A DNA stretch of 64,000 bases from Saprospiraceae bacterium (GTDB lineage Bacteria; Bacteroidota; Bacteroidia; Chitinophagales; Saprospiraceae), in the NCBI GenBank assembly GCA_026129545.1, contig JAHCHX010000006.1, positions 1 to 64,000 on the forward strand, read 5' to 3'. The notes beneath the pieces are model-generated. The model did no database searches and had not been told where the DNA came from. It was given only the letters and a program-made list of their open reading frames with translations. Shown here one piece after another: positions 35,238-43,790 of this stretch. Position 1 is the first letter of the stretch; each line of letters begins with the position of its first letter. The position numbers were made by a program, and so were the translations under genes.

Positions 35238-37191
35238 GGTTGGTTAGTCTTTGGTGTATATGTTGGGTTTTACTGCTTCGGAGGGGGGGGGGGAGGATGG
35301 GGCGGTATTTATATTCATTCGTTATTTGCTCATTGACATTCCGCTCAATTTCCATGTAGCGTGTCCTGTTTTCCCAAGAAACCCTCCCTGGCATCTGTTC
35401 TAAAGTAAGCATATGTTTGAGCTCTTTCATTCGAGCATCTTTCTCCCAATAGGAGTTAGAATCATCTATCTGCTGTTGAGTATGCTTTGCAATATATTTG
35501 GCAAAAGCGTCTTCATATGGAGTCATCTTCTCAACAAGTTCTTCTGCGGCAGACCAGGTAGCCTCTGAGTCAAAAACTTCAGCATAACGTGCCTTTCGAT
35601 TGATTAACGTAAGATTAGGGACGATCTGGATTGATCCCAGTCCAAGCGGTTTTCCTAAACCAAGCTTATGCCCACATCCTTGGGGTAAATCCAATGAAAG
35701 CAAAAGCGCTCCAAGCTCCTGTCTGGTAAGATTCTCGAATCGGATTTTACCCCCAAAAACACTTCCCTGTGAAACCGGATTGATTGGGGGATGGTGACTT
35801 TTTGTGATCTCCTTTTTTGTTTCTATCCAAGTATGGGGATCACGTAGATCACTACTCGTTTTGCGGTGCCAATAATTTTTGAAACCTCTAATAGGAACTC
35901 CTGCATCCGACCATTTTTTCGGTGATACGCCCTTTTGTTGTTCAAGATAATGTTGGTAGGTAGTTGGTTTTGGTGAGGAAAGTATCTTCGGGTGTTTCGC
36001 TTCATCCAGTACTGTTTGCACTTCTGAAAGCGGATGCAGGTCTTCAAAAAACACCTTGCTGGCGTGCTCCGTTGTTCCGAAAATAGACGCGGCAAAATCA
36101 AATCCATTCGTTAGTTTAGTCTGATGGACATGGTCAGAAACGGATGAGGAGTACGGCATCCTGTGATACTTGGCGTGGCCAATAGAGTAAACTGTACCAT
36201 TATCATTTAGACGATAGAATACCGGGATACCTAATTCTTTTGGAATCTCAATAGTTTCCCTGTTGATTTTTTCTCCTATTGAGTTTAGAATCAAACCTTT
36301 TCTCAAAGATTTTATCAGGTCAATCGCTTGCTCGCTCCTCGTATTATCGGATTGATAACTTTTAATCACGCGACTTGGTACTGGTTTCTCTATCCCCTCG
36401 GATATATTAATCTTCCATACAATAAGACGATGGCCAAACTTTCCGGTAGAAAAGGTGCAGGCATCGTTGCTAAATTTGTACTTATAGGCTTGGCGTATGT
36501 CTGAACTGGGTTCTTGCTTAGCATTTCCTGGAAAAATCAAGTATCCCCCATTCATGTATCTCATGAAACCAGCATATACTTTATCACCATCATCAGTGAG
36601 CGTTGAACGACGATAAAAGACTTTGTCCTCAAATATGGTTAAGGCAGAATATGAAGCAATTTCTAGTATGTGCCTTGTCAGGCCTCTTATTGAGCTTCCT
36701 GGAATGTATAGATTTTCGTTTGCTCTGAAAAATTCACCATCATGCCCTTTGATGAAAAGCGGCGAAAGCGCTTTGACTTCTAACTCAATATACCCCGACA
36801 ATCTCCCCTCTGCAAAAGAGTCAAACCCAACCCCAGTTTCGGCGGGTACCACGATATCATTCAGTGGCACAAAATTATATGGCGCCCGAGCAGGTTCATT
36901 TTGTCGTCCGCCGCCGCCTTGATTGCCTCGGTTGCCTTGTTGCTGATACTTACCGTGGCGTTCATTTCCGTAATGTTTTTGATACTTTGCCATATCCTGC
37001 TGCTGTGTTTGTTGTTTGGTGTAATCTTTGCCATTGAAGCGAATGACCTTGACCGGCCCTCCCGAATTGTCAAATTCAACTTCCTGACCGTTCATGTCAT
37101 CGGTAAGTCCAAAATCACCTGTTACAGGGAGCGTCTTCTCCCCTGCCAGTTGCCAGCCTTTGCCTTGCTTGATCAATTTTGCGGTTTTCAT
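35074..37191 (-). CDS. TIGR03986-family RAMP protein (Cas7-type with insertion), C-terminus affected by a poly-G tract
   Basis: 705 aa as sequenced. RAMP features are the Gly-rich and substrate-binding strands IELEVKALSPLFIKGHDGE, LYIPGSSIRGLTRHILEIA and a second set near LPQGCGHKLGLGKPLGLGS. An N-terminal Gly/Gln-rich linker (KYQQQGNRGNQGGGGRQNE) is present. As read, the frame runs 164 bp into the next gene; this tail (SSKTQHIHQRLTNHD...) looks artificial. It begins after an 11-G tract (35283-35293). One base change would end the protein at 35270 as ...PPPKQ. The start overlaps csx19 by 4 bp. Probably one of the Cas7-like backbone subunits of the type III-D complex. Confidence 0.88.
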   Translation of the reverse strand: MKTAKLIKQGKGWQLAGEKTLPVTGDFGLTDDMNGQEVEFDNSGGPVKVIRFNGKDYTKQQTQQQDMAKYQKHYGNERHGKYQQQGNRGNQGGGGRQNEPARAPYNFVPLNDIVVPAETGVGFDSFAEGRLSGYIELEVKALSPLFIKGHDGEFFRANENLYIPGSSIRGLTRHILEIASYSALTIFEDKVFYRRSTLTDDGDKVYAGFMRYMNGGYLIFPGNAKQEPSSDIRQAYKYKFSNDACTFSTGKFGHRLIVWKINISEGIEKPVPSRVIKSYQSDNTRSEQAIDLIKSLRKGLILNSIGEKINRETIEIPKELGIPVFYRLNDNGTVYSIGHAKYHRMPYSSSVSDHVHQTKLTNGFDFAASIFGTTEHASKVFFEDLHPLSEVQTVLDEAKHPKILSSPKPTTYQHYLEQQKGVSPKKWSDAGVPIRGFKNYWHRKTSSDLRDPHTWIETKKEITKSHHPPINPVSQGSVFGGKIRFENLTRQELGALLLSLDLPQGCGHKLGLGKPLGLGSIQIVPNLTLINRKARYAEVFDSEATWSAAEELVEKMTPYEDAFAKYIAKHTQQQIDDSNSYWEKDARMKELKHMLTLEQMPGRVSWENRTRYMEIERNVNEQITNEYKYRPILPPPLRSSKTQHIHQRLTNHDPPPTSQRSDPSEPATDYRAPAGASGVGCKQRWFFEYSRMDKKCLRKTQEKAS
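35283..35293. repeat. 11-G homopolymer in the TIGR03986 gene
   Basis: Eleven consecutive G on the plus strand (C on the coding strand), encoding the ILPPP stretch near the natural C-terminus. Length change by one base decides between stopping at 35270 and reading into the CARF nuclease gene. Confidence 0.85.
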
Positions 37192-37697
37192 GGTTGGTTT
37201 ATGTTAAAAGGTTGAAATTTCACAAAGCGGCTGTCCACATAGCCGGCCTGCTGGGTGGCGGCATCGTAATCTATATAGTTGCGGGTGACAACCGCTAAGT
37301 CAGAAACTGCAAGGTCGGCATGAGCTTTCTGAAGGAGTTTTCCGACTACTCCCCGCAACATCATAGAAGCATCGACTATTTCCTGACCTTCTCCCGGAGC
37401 GTCAGTCCGCAATCGCCCCTGTATGTTGCCGCCGGTTTTCCAAAAATGGAACTCCTTTGCCTCATTGAATGCACGTACCCTGAAGAGGTGCTCGTCTCCG
37501 CTGACCGGCTGAATATCGTTCAGCCATGTAGTGTTCCCGCCTTCAATGACTCCGGTAAAGATTGCATGGTGCTGCCAAAGTACGATATAGCCCTCCGAAA
37601 GTTGTTGAGCAATGGCATCGGCACCCTCCCAACCAACTGGAATGGAAGCAGAGGCTATTTTTTTGATAGAATATACAGGTGTGAGTAACTGGCTCAT
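37188..37697 (-). CDS. csx19: Csx19-like protein (TIGR03984 family)
   Basis: 169 aa. The sequence (VLWQHHAIFTGVIEGG ... LNDIQPVSGDEHLFRVRAFNEAKEFHFWKTGG ... SRFVKFQPF) fits the small type III-D protein that accompanies TIGR03986 RAMPs. It overlaps both neighbours by 4 bp (start with the Cas7 fusion, stop with TIGR03986), so strict co-translation is expected. In the characterised III-D2 complex Csx19 is a structural subunit. The family call rests on size, pattern and neighbourhood. Confidence 0.75.
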   Translation of the reverse strand: MSQLLTPVYSIKKIASASIPVGWEGADAIAQQLSEGYIVLWQHHAIFTGVIEGGNTTWLNDIQPVSGDEHLFRVRAFNEAKEFHFWKTGGNIQGRLRTDAPGEGQEIVDASMMLRGVVGKLLQKAHADLAVSDLAVVTRNYIDYDAATQQAGYVDSRFVKFQPFNINQP

Positions 37698-39058
37698 GTT
37701 GTGGCAGGTTGATGGTTGACAAGTTTGTTCAGGGCTGCGGCGCTACCTTTGATGAATTCCAATTCGGGGCCTTGGCCTTTACGCTGGAAGATGGCTACTT
37801 TTTGGCCATCGTTCCAGACTTCGGCACTCAGACCCATCAGGATGCCCCGGCCCACATTTTTCTCCCCACCAATGGCGAGGTCTTCGAGCCAGAGGTCTTT
37901 GAGCAGCATGAGCAGGAGTTTTTTCTCTTCCTCGGTGGCACCTTTCAGTATAGTGAAGGTCAGCTTAATCTGTTCTCGGCCTGTAGTCCAGACTGGCTCG
38001 GAGTTAAACAGCTCTCCATCAATCACGCCGCCGGTAAAGCGGTCTATGCGGATGCGGTTTTGCACCATGGGTTCAACCTCCTCTTCCTGAAACTGAAACT
38101 CCTCCACCCGCAAACGGCTGCGAATCTGGGTTTTCTCATCTTCGCTGACATGGCCAAACAAATCAAACGGAGCAGCCTCATCGCTGCCCATGATTTTCCA
38201 AATTTTCACTGCCCGGTGCCGGATGGCTCCTCGGATAGATTTACCTGGCAGCACATGCTGCTTTCTGCTCTTGAGTTGGCTCTTGTCAGGCTCATTGCCG
38301 TTGATGCCGTAGGCCCCGATCATGAGGCTGGATTTCAGACGGAAAGTCGCTTCGATGGAAAAAGAGCCTTTGCCAAGCTGCTTAGGCATAGCCTCGATGG
38401 CCATTTCAGGAATGGAAATGGTGCTCTTATCCAGATACTCGAACCATTCCTCTGCCTTCTCTGGAAATTGGAAGTGGAAGGCTTGGAAGCCAGTACACGT
38501 CACCTTGCCGAAACCTGTGTTAGTATTGGCACCGATGCGAAAATGCGGGCTTTCGATGGATGCCTTTATTCCTTTAACGAAATCCTCCCAGCCGGTCTCC
38601 ATGCTCGCGCGCAAGGTAATTTCTGCCCGAAAGGGGAAATTTAGACCCGGCTCTACGATCTGGTAGTCATATTTTTTCTTGTCTTCGGCGGTGCCTTTTT
38701 CGTGGTCGATTTTGACCCCATCCCGCATCACAATGTCTTTAGGGTTATAGGGTGACTCGGGAATCAAATCATCAAAGCGGATATGGCTTTGTAGCGGATG
38801 CAGTTCGCTTTTGCCTGTTTTCTCGTTTCGGCCCGTTTTACCCCAGAAATAGCCATCCTGCCCGCCGCTGAAGCTCCGCAGGCAGCCCGCGATGGAGGAT
38901 GCAGGAATGTAAGGCTTGCCATCCGGCAGCCGCATCACCTCGATATCCACGGCATCACCGCCACCGCGCCCAATTAGGAGTGGAGATTCGTTGGTCAGCG
39001 TCGCCCGTAAAATGACCTTGCCGATGACTCGGTCGTCGTATCTGTTATTATTTGCCAT
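37694..39058 (-). CDS. double Cas7 (Csm3-like) RAMP fusion
   Basis: 454 aa from 39058 (MANNNRYDDRVIGKV); this start overlaps the end of the upstream gene by 11 bp. Two Cas7 domains are visible. Domain 1 (~1-215): NESPLLIGRGGGDAVDIEVM and PYIPASSIAGCLRS, with AVDIEV at the position where Csm3/Cas7 carries the RNA-cleaving Asp. Domain 2 (~225-454): SSLMIGAYGIN ... HVLPGKSIRGAIRHRA and the Gly-rich AIGGEKNVGRGILMG. Two fused Cas7 modules are the hallmark of Cas7-2x in type III-D2. It should form part of the crRNA-binding backbone and cut target RNA. Confidence 0.88.
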   Translation of the reverse strand: MANNNRYDDRVIGKVILRATLTNESPLLIGRGGGDAVDIEVMRLPDGKPYIPASSIAGCLRSFSGGQDGYFWGKTGRNEKTGKSELHPLQSHIRFDDLIPESPYNPKDIVMRDGVKIDHEKGTAEDKKKYDYQIVEPGLNFPFRAEITLRASMETGWEDFVKGIKASIESPHFRIGANTNTGFGKVTCTGFQAFHFQFPEKAEEWFEYLDKSTISIPEMAIEAMPKQLGKGSFSIEATFRLKSSLMIGAYGINGNEPDKSQLKSRKQHVLPGKSIRGAIRHRAVKIWKIMGSDEAAPFDLFGHVSEDEKTQIRSRLRVEEFQFQEEEVEPMVQNRIRIDRFTGGVIDGELFNSEPVWTTGREQIKLTFTILKGATEEEKKLLLMLLKDLWLEDLAIGGEKNVGRGILMGLSAEVWNDGQKVAIFQRKGQGPELEFIKGSAAALNKLVNHQPATT

Positions 39059-41210
39059 CTGATTTGTTCTTTTTGCGGAGAGTTTGGAAGAAGGTGATCC
39101 AGTAGATGCGGGTAAGTTCAAAAGGCAACTCACCCAGCCCAGTTTTTGCGAATTTTGCCTTAACCCCTGTCTCTTTTAACTCTTTATCTGATACCTCGTG
39201 AAGTATTTCTGCATTTAATAATTTCTCGGCTGCCGGTTTTCCACTAGAATTGGCCCTGAAAAGAGCGTTAATCCAATCATCGACGTATTCCTGAGAAGTT
39301 GCTCGTTGAAATACAGCTTCGACTCTTCCTATTAGATGATTTTTTATGCCCTTGTATGACTTTTGGGCCGCCTTAATAGCCTTTGTTTTCACTTCAATCT
39401 GCTTTTCCTCGGCTTTATATTTGTTTTGAATTTCAACCAGTATTGCATTTGCAAACTTTACATTCTGATTTTGTTGTTCTTGAGTACTCATTTCATTTAT
39501 ATCCGAAGGTTTTCCAATCTCATATTTCGCCCCCGGATTGTATAACTCAAAAACCACTCTCCCAAAGCCTTGTTCAGCCCACTCTCCAAGGTGAGTTGGA
39601 ATATTTTCAATCTTTGGCAGATGTACCAGAAAAGAGCTGCCCTCTTTGAAAGCAGGCATTTTTTCCGATTTGGCTTGCCAAACAGCATTGAATTGCTCCA
39701 CATTGGTAAAGGCGACTGCGGCATTCTCGATCTTTACTTGTCCTTCTTCCAATCCCCAATTTTTTGAAAGATATTTCTCCAACTCCCCAACGGTTGGGCT
39801 GGGGAAGCCCCATTCATTGAGCAGAATCAGGGGGCTTTGCAAGATCAGTACATATTCCCCCGGAGACAATTGCTTTGTATTATTTACCTGGCCATTAGGC
39901 TCAAGCGATACCTCAATAAATCCATACTGAGCAGAACGACTTCGTCCCAGACGCGCCTTAAACGAAGCCGGAAAAGCCGCGAGGAGCTTGCTCAGAGAGC
40001 CTGGTTCGCCGGCAATGCACCCTTGAAAAGTCTGCCCCTCGTTCAAGGACTCGTAGTAGAATATGCCGCCCTCTGCATCCAATTCTGTATTTCGGCCCGC
40101 TGCCCTGTTCGGTCGGCTGTTGTGGAAGTTGAAGGTGGTTTTGGGGGTATAGCCATCTTTTAGAATAATTCCGTTTTGGATTTGGCCAATGCCCTTTATG
40201 GATTTGGTAATCTCTCCGTCGTTTTCGTTTTTTGCAAATACCGAAATAGGTTTTTTTTGAGAATATCGTTTATATTCATGTAAGTGAAGGGGAATGGTTT
40301 TGCCCTGTTTAAATCCCAGGTCTCCAAACTTTATCTTGCCTGAAACAAACAATTCTTGAAAATCTGGATCGTGGTGGGCCTTTCCGTAGGCTAAACCTCG
40401 GCTGCGCATGTAGGCGTTGGCTAAAAGGCCACGGAGTTGATTGCCGGATATGTATTTGCGGGTAAATACGGTATTCTGTTCTCCCTGAAGGTCAGCCAGG
40501 ACTACCGGAGAAAGGGTGCTGATAGATACTATAACTGCTTCAAATGTTGCCGGATGTCTTTCCGACTGTTCTGCCGGTACATGCGTATCCGCTTTTATGG
40601 GCTCAAGCTGGCATTTTATCTTTCCGAAGCCTCGGTTACGCCGCGTACCAGCATGCCGCAAGTTAAGTACTGCATATTTCAGGTATTTCTCCTCCTCCTG
40701 AGTAAGCACATCTGTTAATGTCAGGGGAGCCACGAAGGTGTAGCCTGGCTTAATCACTCGGTAATTGCGCAGACTACGCTTCTTAGCGACACCATCAATT
40801 TCATCCCTTTTTCCCTCCTTACCAATGGCCGTTTGCTGGACTTCAGTCGTAAAATAGGACTTTATGAAATTGGGCTGCAAGAGACCATCTTTCGGGACAT
40901 CCATTATTTCCTCAACAATTTGATTCCATCCATCAAGCATGAGATTGTGGAAAAGCAGTTTTCCTTGATATGTTTCGGTTCCTGGATATCCAAAAAGGCT
41001 GGAAACCGTAGCGTCAACTTCTTGCTTGGGTTTACCAAAGATTTCCAGGACTTCTTCCAGGCTTTCTTTAAGCATTCCTTTAACACGCCGTGCTGGGATC
41101 ATAGGGAAGCCAGTTAGGTGAAAAACTACATCAGCGTCTATAAGCGCTGCGCCTTCGCCGGAACCGGTGAGCAAGTAAGATTCAGTCGTTATTTTGAAAA
41201 TATAGCTCAT
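39048..41210 (-). CDS. Csx10-like multi-domain RAMP, possible Cas7-Cas5-Cas11 fusion
   Basis: 720 aa. An N-terminal RAMP domain (LLTGSGEGAALIDADVVFHL, FPMIPARRVKGMLKES, HAGTRRNRGFGKIKC) and a second one (LSPVVLADLQGEQ, YISGNQLRGLLANAYM, LGRSRSAQYGFIEVSL) are clear. The last ~145 residues after MSTQEQQNQNVKFANAI are almost wholly helical (EIQNKYKAEEKQIEVKTKAIKAA ... YWITFFQTLRKK), as expected for a small-subunit (Cas11) domain. No separate cas11 gene exists in the locus. The start overlaps the cas10 stop by 4 bp. The domain naming is by analogy with III-D2. Confidence 0.8.
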   Translation of the reverse strand: MSYIFKITTESYLLTGSGEGAALIDADVVFHLTGFPMIPARRVKGMLKESLEEVLEIFGKPKQEVDATVSSLFGYPGTETYQGKLLFHNLMLDGWNQIVEEIMDVPKDGLLQPNFIKSYFTTEVQQTAIGKEGKRDEIDGVAKKRSLRNYRVIKPGYTFVAPLTLTDVLTQEEEKYLKYAVLNLRHAGTRRNRGFGKIKCQLEPIKADTHVPAEQSERHPATFEAVIVSISTLSPVVLADLQGEQNTVFTRKYISGNQLRGLLANAYMRSRGLAYGKAHHDPDFQELFVSGKIKFGDLGFKQGKTIPLHLHEYKRYSQKKPISVFAKNENDGEITKSIKGIGQIQNGIILKDGYTPKTTFNFHNSRPNRAAGRNTELDAEGGIFYYESLNEGQTFQGCIAGEPGSLSKLLAAFPASFKARLGRSRSAQYGFIEVSLEPNGQVNNTKQLSPGEYVLILQSPLILLNEWGFPSPTVGELEKYLSKNWGLEEGQVKIENAAVAFTNVEQFNAVWQAKSEKMPAFKEGSSFLVHLPKIENIPTHLGEWAEQGFGRVVFELYNPGAKYEIGKPSDINEMSTQEQQNQNVKFANAILVEIQNKYKAEEKQIEVKTKAIKAAQKSYKGIKNHLIGRVEAVFQRATSQEYVDDWINALFRANSSGKPAAEKLLNAEILHEVSDKELKETGVKAKFAKTGLGELPFELTRIYWITFFQTLRKKNKSDGK

Positions 41211-42739
41211 AGCAACAAACTTTCAGGGTAAAAATCCAATAGTTCGATCATATCGTAGTAGGGTGTTTTATCTCCATCCCAAAGTTTTTCCTTGCCATTC
41301 GGCAGTTTCAGACCTCTGGCCTGGAGCTCGTTCAGGAAATAAGTTTGATAGGCTTCATCCCGGCGAAGCGCATCGCGCAAGTCCTTGATCTTGTTGCGAG
41401 GCCACTTCTCATACCCACCTGATCCTTTTTGGAAGCGTATCATTCCTTCCAAGAGCGCCTTCATGCTAGAATCACCCCTATCCACACAGTACGGACCGTT
41501 CTTTAGTGTTCCTTTGCCAGCAACAGTAAATTGATCTTTAATAATTTCATCTAATGATCCGGAGAACCCGCCTGTAGAAATCATGTAGTCGAGCCATGAA
41601 TCATTATGTTCTCGGCTTGCCTTTTTTGCTCGCCCGATTAAGTCCTCAGCGAGTTGGTAGGCCTTATAAAATGGATACTTGGTATGGACAATTGCGACGC
41701 CGGCACAGGCGGAAATATGTTTTTCATTAATAGGTGTTTCTGCCATGTACTCCAGTAGCTTTTCTGCGAGATGAACGCCCAATCTGCCTTCGCAGACAAA
41801 GGTGATATCGTCGCCGCCAAGGATAAGAGGTCGGATGGGCAGAATCCTTCTTTCGCCCTCTAAATCAAGTTCCCAGTCCGCTAATGGGCCATTTTGACTG
41901 AATCTCTCTACAAGATAGGAGATCAGTTTCTCCATTACTTTATCCGCAAATTTTGCTACACCTGCTGAAAGCTTACGGGTTTCGGCCAAGCTATTACAAG
42001 CAATAAATCGTTGCCCCATTCCATTGCCATCAGCATGGACGATTGCGATATAGCCCTTGTCATCTGGCTGGCCAAACCTTTCCAATTCATCGGTAAAAGT
42101 GAAATCCTCTCTTATTTGAGCCGAGAATTTCTCCTTCAGTGAGTTATGAGCATCCTTGACAAATCCTACTCTTGATTGGGCCATTTTAGAAATGAAACTT
42201 CTAGATTGTATGTCGATTGTCTCCTGTGCTTCATTCGTCCAAGGACAGTCCTCCACGATACCATGCTTAAGAGGCAGCACCTGAACTGTCGAAAAATTTC
42301 TGTTTTGAATGAGACTTTTATGTAACCCTCTTTGATGGCGTTTGTACTCCTCTCCTTCCCGATAGTCGAAACCGTCGTGCAAACCAAAAGCTAGTTTGAT
42401 ACCCGGAAAATGAGCCAGAATGAGTCTTGAGTACGATTTAATAAATGCATCTGCGTCTGATCTATTCCTGAAAATCAATAGAGCATTCCCCCCGCCGATA
42501 TAGCCGATCTCGACCTTTTCGTCCAGGTATTTTTCCAGGCGGTATTCAGCGGGAGCATTTACCCAATTAAAAAGGTCAATCTCGTTTGCGATATTTGCCA
42601 CTGCCAAACCTTCAGGGATCATCTTCCTATACACCAAATTCTCGATGATGTAAGAACCGCCAATATTTTCCTTGAGCTTGTTGCTTCCGAAAATATAATT
42701 CTGGATGGAAATCGTGTCTATTAATACAGCAACTGGCAT
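41207..42739 (-). CDS. cas10: Cas10 without HD domain, GGDD cyclase motif intact
   Basis: 510 aa, short for Cas10. It starts directly in the first palm domain (MPVAVLIDTISIQNYIFGSN), with no N-terminal HD nuclease. The second palm shows HADGNGMG (235-242) and the GGDD motif (308-311) in LILGGDDITF. A C-terminal helical domain of ~130 residues follows. The protein should synthesise cyclic oligoadenylate on target RNA binding but cannot carry out HD-dependent ssDNA cleavage. It is the first gene of the overlapping interference operon, 129 bp downstream of cas6. Confidence 0.94.
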   Translation of the reverse strand: MPVAVLIDTISIQNYIFGSNKLKENIGGSYIIENLVYRKMIPEGLAVANIANEIDLFNWVNAPAEYRLEKYLDEKVEIGYIGGGNALLIFRNRSDADAFIKSYSRLILAHFPGIKLAFGLHDGFDYREGEEYKRHQRGLHKSLIQNRNFSTVQVLPLKHGIVEDCPWTNEAQETIDIQSRSFISKMAQSRVGFVKDAHNSLKEKFSAQIREDFTFTDELERFGQPDDKGYIAIVHADGNGMGQRFIACNSLAETRKLSAGVAKFADKVMEKLISYLVERFSQNGPLADWELDLEGERRILPIRPLILGGDDITFVCEGRLGVHLAEKLLEYMAETPINEKHISACAGVAIVHTKYPFYKAYQLAEDLIGRAKKASREHNDSWLDYMISTGGFSGSLDEIIKDQFTVAGKGTLKNGPYCVDRGDSSMKALLEGMIRFQKGSGGYEKWPRNKIKDLRDALRRDEAYQTYFLNELQARGLKLPNGKEKLWDGDKTPYYDMIELLDFYPESLLL

Positions 42740-42868
42740 ACCTATATAATTTTAAATTTTGCATAATCTGCCCCAGCCAAAAACATCGGCGTAATAACTT
42801 CGCAGGTAAATGTGATACTATGCATATAAAAATGAGTGTTGGTGAATCAATCAGTGAAGGGTGGGCGT

Positions 42869-43594
42869 TTAGTCCCCCGCGCTGCCCGGCAGTACGGCTC
42901 CCGGTTCGTCGTTTTTGGCATATTGGGGTAGTCTATCCCTCCCCACCATCCCAAACCCCAGCGCCGCTCCCTTTCCCAGTCCGATATACTCCGGCAGCCA
43001 GATGTTGGTGCGAAACCGCACGTCGAAGGCGCTGAGGCGGTTGCCTTTGTAGTCCATGAGTCGCAGGGGGCTGAGGTGGAGCAGTTCCACGCGCACTTCG
43101 CGGTCTATGAACCAGCCGAGGCCTTTGGCCATGCTGAGCAGGTTGCCGCGCAGGATGGTGGTCAGGAAGCGGCGGCGTTCGGCCTCGTCGGGCATGGCTT
43201 GGTAGGCGGCGTAGTTTTCGGCTTTCAGGGCCAACCAGTTGCTCAGGCGGTAGTGGAACAGTTTGTCCCAGGCTTGCAGCGTCACTTCGTTCATCTGCAG
43301 GCGTTCCACTTCGGGCGTCATGGTGCGGTCGCCGATGCGCAGGGTGCCGGGCCGCCCTTGGAAGAAGGCGTGCACCTCGTGCACCCCGTCTTCGAGGCAC
43401 ACCAAGCCGGCCTTGTTGCCGATGCGTTTGTACTGGATGAGCGGGTAGGCGTAGCGCAGGCCCTCGGCGGCGTGGTTGTGAAACAGCAGGTGCTCCCGGC
43501 CCGCGCGCTCGATGACGGCGCCCCGGAACTTGGGTATCTCCCGGAGGCTCAGCTCGTTCTTGAAGTGAATCGTCAGGTATTTTATTTTTTTCAC
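42869..43594 (-). CDS. cas6: Cas6 crRNA-processing endonuclease
   Basis: About 241 aa using the GTG at 43594 (read as MKKIKYLTIHFKNELSLREIPKFRGAVIERAG); an ATG at 43648 would add 18 unlikely residues. Two RAMP-like halves, ending with the Gly-rich loop GLGKGAALGFGMVG diagnostic of Cas6. The gene is GC-rich like the adaptation module, unlike the AT-richer cas10 operon it precedes. It should cut the array transcript within the repeat to leave a 5' tag ending TTAAGAC. Divergent from the WYL regulator. Confidence 0.85.
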   Translation of the reverse strand: MKKIKYLTIHFKNELSLREIPKFRGAVIERAGREHLLFHNHAAEGLRYAYPLIQYKRIGNKAGLVCLEDGVHEVHAFFQGRPGTLRIGDRTMTPEVERLQMNEVTLQAWDKLFHYRLSNWLALKAENYAAYQAMPDEAERRRFLTTILRGNLLSMAKGLGWFIDREVRVELLHLSPLRLMDYKGNRLSAFDVRFRTNIWLPEYIGLGKGAALGFGMVGRDRLPQYAKNDEPGAVLPGSAGD

Positions 43595-43790
43595 GGCAGA
43601 GATAGTTAATTTTGCACAATCAAAACTTACATCACGATTATTGCACAAATAATCTGTATTTCAAACAATATTCGCCTATGTCACCAATTTGAGTTAGCCA
43701 AATACTGTGCCAACGCCCGATGGAATTTTAGGCGAAGGCAAAGGAAGCCCCTCGAAACGCAACCTATTTGCACTGCCTGAAAAAATTGAT

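Noticed and set aside
41207..42739. HD nuclease domain in Cas10
   Set aside because: The protein starts directly in the first palm domain and no HD motif is visible at either end.
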